DNA of 64,000 bases from Cepaea nemoralis. Lineage: Eukaryota; Mollusca; Gastropoda; Stylommatophora; Helicidae. Positions 59,450-64,000 of the stretch are shown here, in pieces. Made by a program: the position numbers and the translations under genes. Position 1 is the first letter of the stretch, and the number at the start of each line of letters is the position of its first letter. The stretch is taken from positions 72,501 through 136,500 of the forward strand of contig JACEFZ010027116.1 of the NCBI GenBank assembly GCA_014155875.1. Direction: 5' to 3'. The notes under the pieces are model-generated. The model made no database searches, had not been told where the DNA came from, and saw only the letters and a list, made by a program, of their open reading frames with translations.

Positions 59450-60730
59450 CTGTTGTTAGGAAATCATCAATTATAGATGTATTTTTGAATTTTGCATCCA
59501 ATTTTAAATATATCTGGAAAGTATCATTGCTGAACTTGCTTTAATTGTTGATGAAAAAGAACATTTTCTGCGAAGACGTGCCTATGTGAATGGGTATACT
59601 CATGGCCATGTGCCATGGCGACTGCGCATGCGCAAATCGATCGGAATGGCATGTAATCTTTCACTTTTTAACACTCAAAACACACAAAACGTGCAATTTG
59701 AACTACTAAAGTTAAAGAAAATACAAGTTAAAAGATTAATAATTATTTATTTGTATACTTCTACTATCTTTTAATCATTTAACATGACGTAACATATTTT
59801 TAAAGTCGGTTTTCATAATCCGCTTATGACCCACCCATTGGTTGAGACAATCTCACACGAGAGGGAAATGGCACACTGAACCGTAATTAATTTTTTTTCT
59901 TCTGGCGACCAATTGTAGATGGGTTTTAAATATGTGCATCCAATTTTACAGAAATTTGGAAAGTTTCATCGCTGAGCTTACTTTAATTGTTGTTGAAAAA
60001 CAGGCGAAGATGTTACGACCTTGATGAGTGACTTTGTGAATGGGAAACCCAAAATGGCATCTTGACTATATTATTAATCTTTGATGGAGCAATCAGCGTG
60101 TCCCTCCTACCGTAGTCGCAAGCATCCCGCTTGTCACGCGAGAGACTGGGGTTCTATTCCTCGCTGGGTATTTTATTTTTAATTTTTCAGAAATTTGTTA
60201 GGTGATATATTAGAAAATAGTAAACATTACGAACTAAGTAAGTAAGTAAGTAAATTGTTATTTCTCTCATTTATATCTCTAAAATATTATATAGACCTGA
60301 GAAACTAGAAGTTTATGAACAAAGTGTGCTCTATGGATCTGTGCAAGCTGCCGGCTGCCGGGGAGCGCATCCCACAGAGGGATCAAACAGATGTCTTTGT
60401 TTAATGTGAATTTAAGTTGCCATATAAAATATCGCCCCTGAATCAGCAAAGTTTCATTGCTAAACTTGCTCCGAATTGTGTTTGAAAAACATATTTTCTG
60501 CGAAGATGTGACTTTGTGAATTGGAAACCCACGGGTCATGACGCCGCGTCATATCCATTGAACTACTCAAAACGTGCACTTTGAACTACTAAAGTTAAAG
60601 TGAATACAATTTTCAAAGATTAATAATACTGTATTTGTATACTTGTACTATTTTTTTATCATTTAATATGACGGAACATATTTTTGAAGTCAGTTTTCAT
60701 ATGACCGTTTGAGATCATCTCGCAGGCACA
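59450..60730. repeat. Three diverged copies of one interspersed repeat
   Basis: Shared blocks: GGAAAGTATCATTGCTGAAC, TTTAATTGTTGATGAAAAA, TTTTCTGCGAAGAC and GTGAATGGG occur near 59515-59595, again near 59955-60050 and again near 60450-60530. The first and third copies also share GAACTACTAAAGTTAAAG, TTTGTATACTT and GACG(T/G)AACATATTTTT. The centre copy lacks this part. The family is unknown to me. Confidence 0.7.
60102..60170 (+). tRNA. tRNA-Asp(GTC)-like pseudogene or SINE head
   Basis: The anticodon arm CCCGC-TTGTCAC-GCGAG, the AGAC variable loop and the T arm TGGGG-TTCTATT-CCTCG correspond to a tRNA-Asp with anticodon GTC. The 5' acceptor half does not pair with CTGGGTA and the D arm is irregular, so it is not a functional tRNA. 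It lies inside the repeat family at 59.4-60.7 kb. Confidence 0.6.
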
Positions 60731-60948
60731 TTCACGCACAGAAAGGTGGTGGAGGTAATGGACACACTGGAGAGCTCGAAAAGCGTATGAGGAACACGAA
60801 AAATCGCAACTCGTCTCACCTTCACAAAATTGTGAACATCTTCACTTATAATTGACCTACAGGCATCATTGAGGTACAATTAGATGTTGTTTTTCAAGGC
60901 CTATCTCATATCTCATATGGAATGAATTCAACTTTCTTTCCTGTTGTG

Positions 60949-61136
60949 TCACTAAGACAAACCAAGTATTATTGTGGTACACGTGTATGTGCCACTAAGA
61001 CAAACCAAGTAATAGTACGGTACCGGTGTATGTGTCACTAAGACAAACCAAGTAATAGTACGGTACCGGTGTATGTGTCACTAAGACAAACCAAGTAAAA
61101 GTGCGGCACTAGTGTACTTGTCCTTAAGACAAACCA
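60949..61136. repeat. 43-bp tandem repeat, 4 copies
   Basis: The unit starts CACTAAGACAAACCAAGTAA, continues TAGTACGGTACCGGTGTATG and ends TGT; the two central copies are identical and the outer two diverged. Confidence 0.92.
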
Positions 61137-61650
61137 AGGTATGAGGATAGACTGGTAGGTGATGCACTATTACTTTTGTCAGTGATGTAATTGCCACTCA
61201 TATTAGGAAATTATGTGATTGCGTCGCTAATATTTCACAAGATGAAGAATATTATATGCAATTTAACCTTTTCAATACCAGAAGCTTGAGGAAGAAACAT
61301 GACCTCATCTAGGCCTTATTCCATCTGTGTTGTGCTAATCACGACCTGGGTCCATTCATATACATGCCTCTACAGACAGGTTTAGTTATAGTGCAGGTCT
61401 TGCACACTTCTTAGCTTAAAGAGGGGAAGAGGAACGCTGCAGAATAGTCCAAAGGAAGGTTGTGATTTATTACCGGATGGAATGGACAGATTTTACACTA
61501 GACGAACCAGCAACCGTTATATTTTTGCAATGTTCATACTATTCGAGCATCAACGCATAGCACTTGACATTGAGTATTCGACAGGAGTCTCAGTTCGCCA
61601 TCCATATCTAATAGAAAGTTGTTAGCTGAAATTTAGAGTTATCGGAACTA
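61137..61650. other. Intron sequence, nothing recognised
   Basis: No frame or repeat could be supported. Confidence 0.5.
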
Positions 61651-61673
61651 CACACACACACACACACACACAT

Positions 61674-61753
<80 letters not shown>

Positions 61754-61766
61754 GGGGGGGGGGGGT
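61651..61766. repeat. (CA)n(TA)n microsatellite ending in a G tract
   Basis: CA run, TA run to about 61751, then about 13 G. Confidence 0.95.
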
Positions 61767-61929
61767 TCATTTAATATCCGTTCTTGCCGCACCGCGCATA
61801 ATTGCGTACGTTGAACATGATCATCTCATAGTCATGTGAAAATACTGACCAATGAATAAAAGAGCACGCGTTTATGGTCCCATGATGCATAGGTTCTGTT
61901 TCTGATCGTTGAGAAAATGGCCGGGTTGA

Positions 61930-62960
61930 TCTAAAAATCCGTCCAAAGAAGCTCAACGAGTGTTGATTTAATTTCTTCCATTTGAAGTATGTTGACCAGT
62001 TGACATTCATCAAAGAATGCAGGCAGCTTACGGTAACAAATGTATACCGAAGACAACAGTGACAGACTGGGCACGAATGTTTCGGTAAGGACGTAACTTT
62101 ACGACAGATTTTCAACTACCGGGTCAAGAGCATATTGTTGCAACAGAAAAAAAAACATCGCCAATATTGATGCAACAGTACAGATGAACCGTTGTAGAAG
62201 CACACGTTCGCTAGCGAAAGAATGTGATGTATCAATTGGGACAATTCAAAAGGTCGTACTAAGAAACTGCAATATCGGAAGGTGTGTTCACAGTGGGTAC
62301 CACGGATGTTGACCGACCATCAAAAAGAGGAACGCATGGGATGGTGTTTGAACCACTTGCTGTGTTACAGAGTGGAGGGTGGTGCATATTTCTTCCGCAT
62401 AGTGGTTGGCGATGAATCATGGTGTCACCACTTTGATCCGAGCAGCAAAAAAGAGAGCATGCTGGATAACCAAACGCCAAAAATATTCAAGTTACAGGTT
62501 TCCGCTGGTTAGATTAAGCTGAGCGCGTTTTGTTGACCATGAAGGGCTAATGTAGGCCAACTTTAAGGAACCTGATGTCAACATCAACTCTACCCACTAG
62601 TTGCAAACACTAGACAAGCTGCAAAAAGCCATCAAGAATAAACGACCCGGCATGCTTTCTCGCAGTGTGATTTTGTTGCACGATAGTGCTCGTCCGCATG
62701 TCGCAAAGATTGGGCAGGAAGCACTAGAAAGGAAGAAGTGGGAAACTCTGCAACATCCAGCCTTTAGTCCTGATTTGTCACATGTGATTTTCATTTGTTC
62801 GGACCTTTAAAAGAAAAGCCCCAAAGAGGCAATGAGTTCACACAGATGCAGACGTAATTAATGCGGTCAACACTTGGTTCAGTGTGCGGCCACAAACCTT
62901 TTTAGCGGACGGCCATTCGTCGCCTACCTAAGCAATGGGATGCTTGCCTAAATGCCTAGG
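61930..62960 (+). pseudogene. mariner-like transposase, decayed
   Basis: Plus-strand pieces in shifting frames: an N-terminal helix-turn-helix-like part (FIKECRQLTVTNVYRR), DVSIGTIQKVVLRNC, WVPRMLTDHQKEERMGW, FRIVVGDESWCHHFDP (first catalytic Asp), LLHDSARPHVAKIGQEAL (second Asp) and HPAFSPDLSHVIF (third acidic position). This is a cut-and-paste transposase of the Tc1/mariner superfamily, interrupted by stops and frameshifts. I could not identify terminal inverted repeats. Confidence 0.82.
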
Positions 62961-63096
62961 GCGACTTACTCTAACCAACCCATGGTGCATAATTCATTCA
63001 CAATGAATGCTGTGTTTAATTCTACCACACCTGACAATGTTTCCTTCATGCTCTTGTAATAAAGCCACTGGAACGGGTTTCAAATGAACGTCCCTA

Positions 63097-63098
<2 letters not shown>

Positions 63099-63187
<89 letters not shown>

Positions 63188-63194
63188 ATATATA
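63099..63194. repeat. (TA)n microsatellite
   Basis: TA dinucleotide run with one slip near 63176. Confidence 0.95.
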
Positions 63195-63340
63195 CCGAGC
63201 TGTCTTTCCTGTCTTCATATGTTGGACAGCGTCAGCAACTTCTTATGTTTTGTATTGAGTATATAAAAGACTATATTAAAGGTTTCTTTCAGCTTAACCT
63301 GAAGATACACGAACGCATTTTGCTGCTATGCAACACTTAC

Positions 63341-63515
63341 ATTATACGGCTTACGTCTAAAATTCCAGTGTATGTGGAAAACAAGAGTTGACTGGCTGTT
63401 TTCTGGAAGTATGAAAGCAATAAGACGACCATTCATCCAGTCACCGCAAAATTTGACTCCGTGAATACAAAGGTATTCAAACGAACAATCTACACGGTGA
63501 GTCGTGCTAAATTGC
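63341..63515 (-). CDS. CUB domain A, 3'-half exon
   Basis: A 175-nt exon with a strong acceptor TTATTTGTCTCTTTCAG and donor AAT/GTAAGT. It starts in phase 2 and ends in phase 0. It reads QFSTTHRVDCSFEYLCIHGV, then KFCGDW, FILPENSQSTLVFHIHW and RRKPYN. It has the same length, phases and cysteine spacing (VDC, EYLC, KFCG) as the exons at 50511-50685 and 1-148. The 5'-half exon of this domain lies beyond the right edge. The last strand lacks the GF of the other copies, so this domain has diverged most. Confidence 0.85.
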
Positions 63516-63662
63516 CTGAAAGAGACAAATAAAGTGGTATATTCTAATATACAGGTGCGACAATGAATCAGTCCGTTAACTATCACGCTTCTCAATATGT
63601 AGCTGTTAAATGATAACATGATATACACCGATAGTGTGGTTGCTATTGGAATTGTGAACTGA

Positions 63663-63820
63663 AACATATTTTCACAAAAACAAAAAGAGGAAGTAGAAAG
63701 AGGAGGAGAAGAAAGAGAAGGGGCAGCGGGAGAGAAAGAAGAGAAAACACAATAGGGTTGAGGAGAAGATGAAGGAGAAGAAGGAAATTAAGATGAAGGA
63801 GGAGAAGGAAAAAAGTAGTA
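63663..63820. repeat. Purine-rich (A/G) tract
   Basis: About 150 bases almost free of pyrimidines on the plus strand, with GGAGAAGAAAGAG-type units. The leucine/phenylalanine-rich minus-strand frames across it are compositional. Confidence 0.85.
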
Positions 63821-64000
63821 TAAAATGCGCATTTTGACACCTAAATGTGGTGCCGCATAACATTATATTTTCTTGTAAGCTTAAATAATCACAAACTAGA
63901 ATAACAAATTTGAAGTTTCACACAGATAAGAAAGATAACATCCTTCCGTTTTCCTCGCTGAAGGAAATAATTAACATTTTTAAAACAACAACAACAACAA

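Noticed and set aside
60279..60539. Minus-strand frame with IPLWDALPGSRQLAQIH resembling the C-terminal tail of some LINE RTs
   Set aside because: Similarity is limited to a short W-LP motif and the region belongs to the unknown repeat family. Too weak to annotate.
63643..63863. Leucine/phenylalanine-rich minus-strand frames resembling membrane segments
   Set aside because: They are the complement of a purine tract; no exon signals surround them.

Overview
This is a piece of an animal genome. It shows split exons with consensus splice sites, several clades of non-LTR retrotransposon, Ty3-type LTR elements, a mariner, SINE-like elements, and kilobase arrays of micro- and minisatellites. There is no bacterial gene organisation. 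The mix of elements (endonuclease LINEs with a C-terminal zinc finger, RNase H-bearing LINEs with ACTA tails, Ty3 elements with integrase ahead of reverse transcriptase) suggests a lophotrochozoan, perhaps a mollusc. That is an inference and no species is claimed.

The only host gene I can support lies on the minus strand and runs across the whole window. It is a tandem CUB-domain gene in which each CUB domain is split over two exons. The exons, in transcription order, are 63515-63341 (3' half of CUB A), 55102-54921 and 50685-50511 (both halves of CUB B), 21397-21214 (5' half of CUB C, frame disrupted) and 148-1 (3' half of CUB C, cut by the window edge). Splice phases agree at every join: phase 2 inside a domain and phase 0 between domains. 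The introns are about 4 to 29 kb long and hold everything else described here.

Region by region. 1.3-11.0 kb is a nest: a 5'-truncated LINE (15-bp target duplication) contains a Ty3-type LTR element (5-bp duplication), whose 5' LTR contains an RNase H-bearing LINE (12-bp duplication). 11.2-20.7 kb is a 44-bp minisatellite broken by four nearly identical 874-bp inserts, forming a higher-order repeat. 21.8-28.5 kb holds decayed LINEs, a 1-kb CATA/CAGA array, SINEs and a 35-bp minisatellite. 28.5-48.0 kb lies between two ends that look like the termini of one hAT-like DNA transposon sitting in a roughly 60-bp minisatellite. Inside are LINE fragments and a young Ty3-type element (30930-39747) with 601-bp LTRs that read as identical. 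48.6-50.0 kb is an inverted relative of the 874-bp insert. 52.3-53.8 kb is a decayed LINE carrying a 426-bp MITE. 54.6-57.0 kb is simple repeat. 57.6-59.4 kb is a LINE ORF1 without ORF2. 59.4-63.2 kb holds a diverged repeat family, a tRNA-Asp-like sequence, a 43-bp tandem repeat and a dead mariner.

Apart from the CUB exons, the coding capacity is mobile-element gag, pol and transposase, mostly broken. The most intact reading frames are the RT/RNase H frames at 2880-4848 and 45113-46282 and the gag and RT-RNase H frames of the young Ty3-type element. Boundaries marked 'about' were read by eye.
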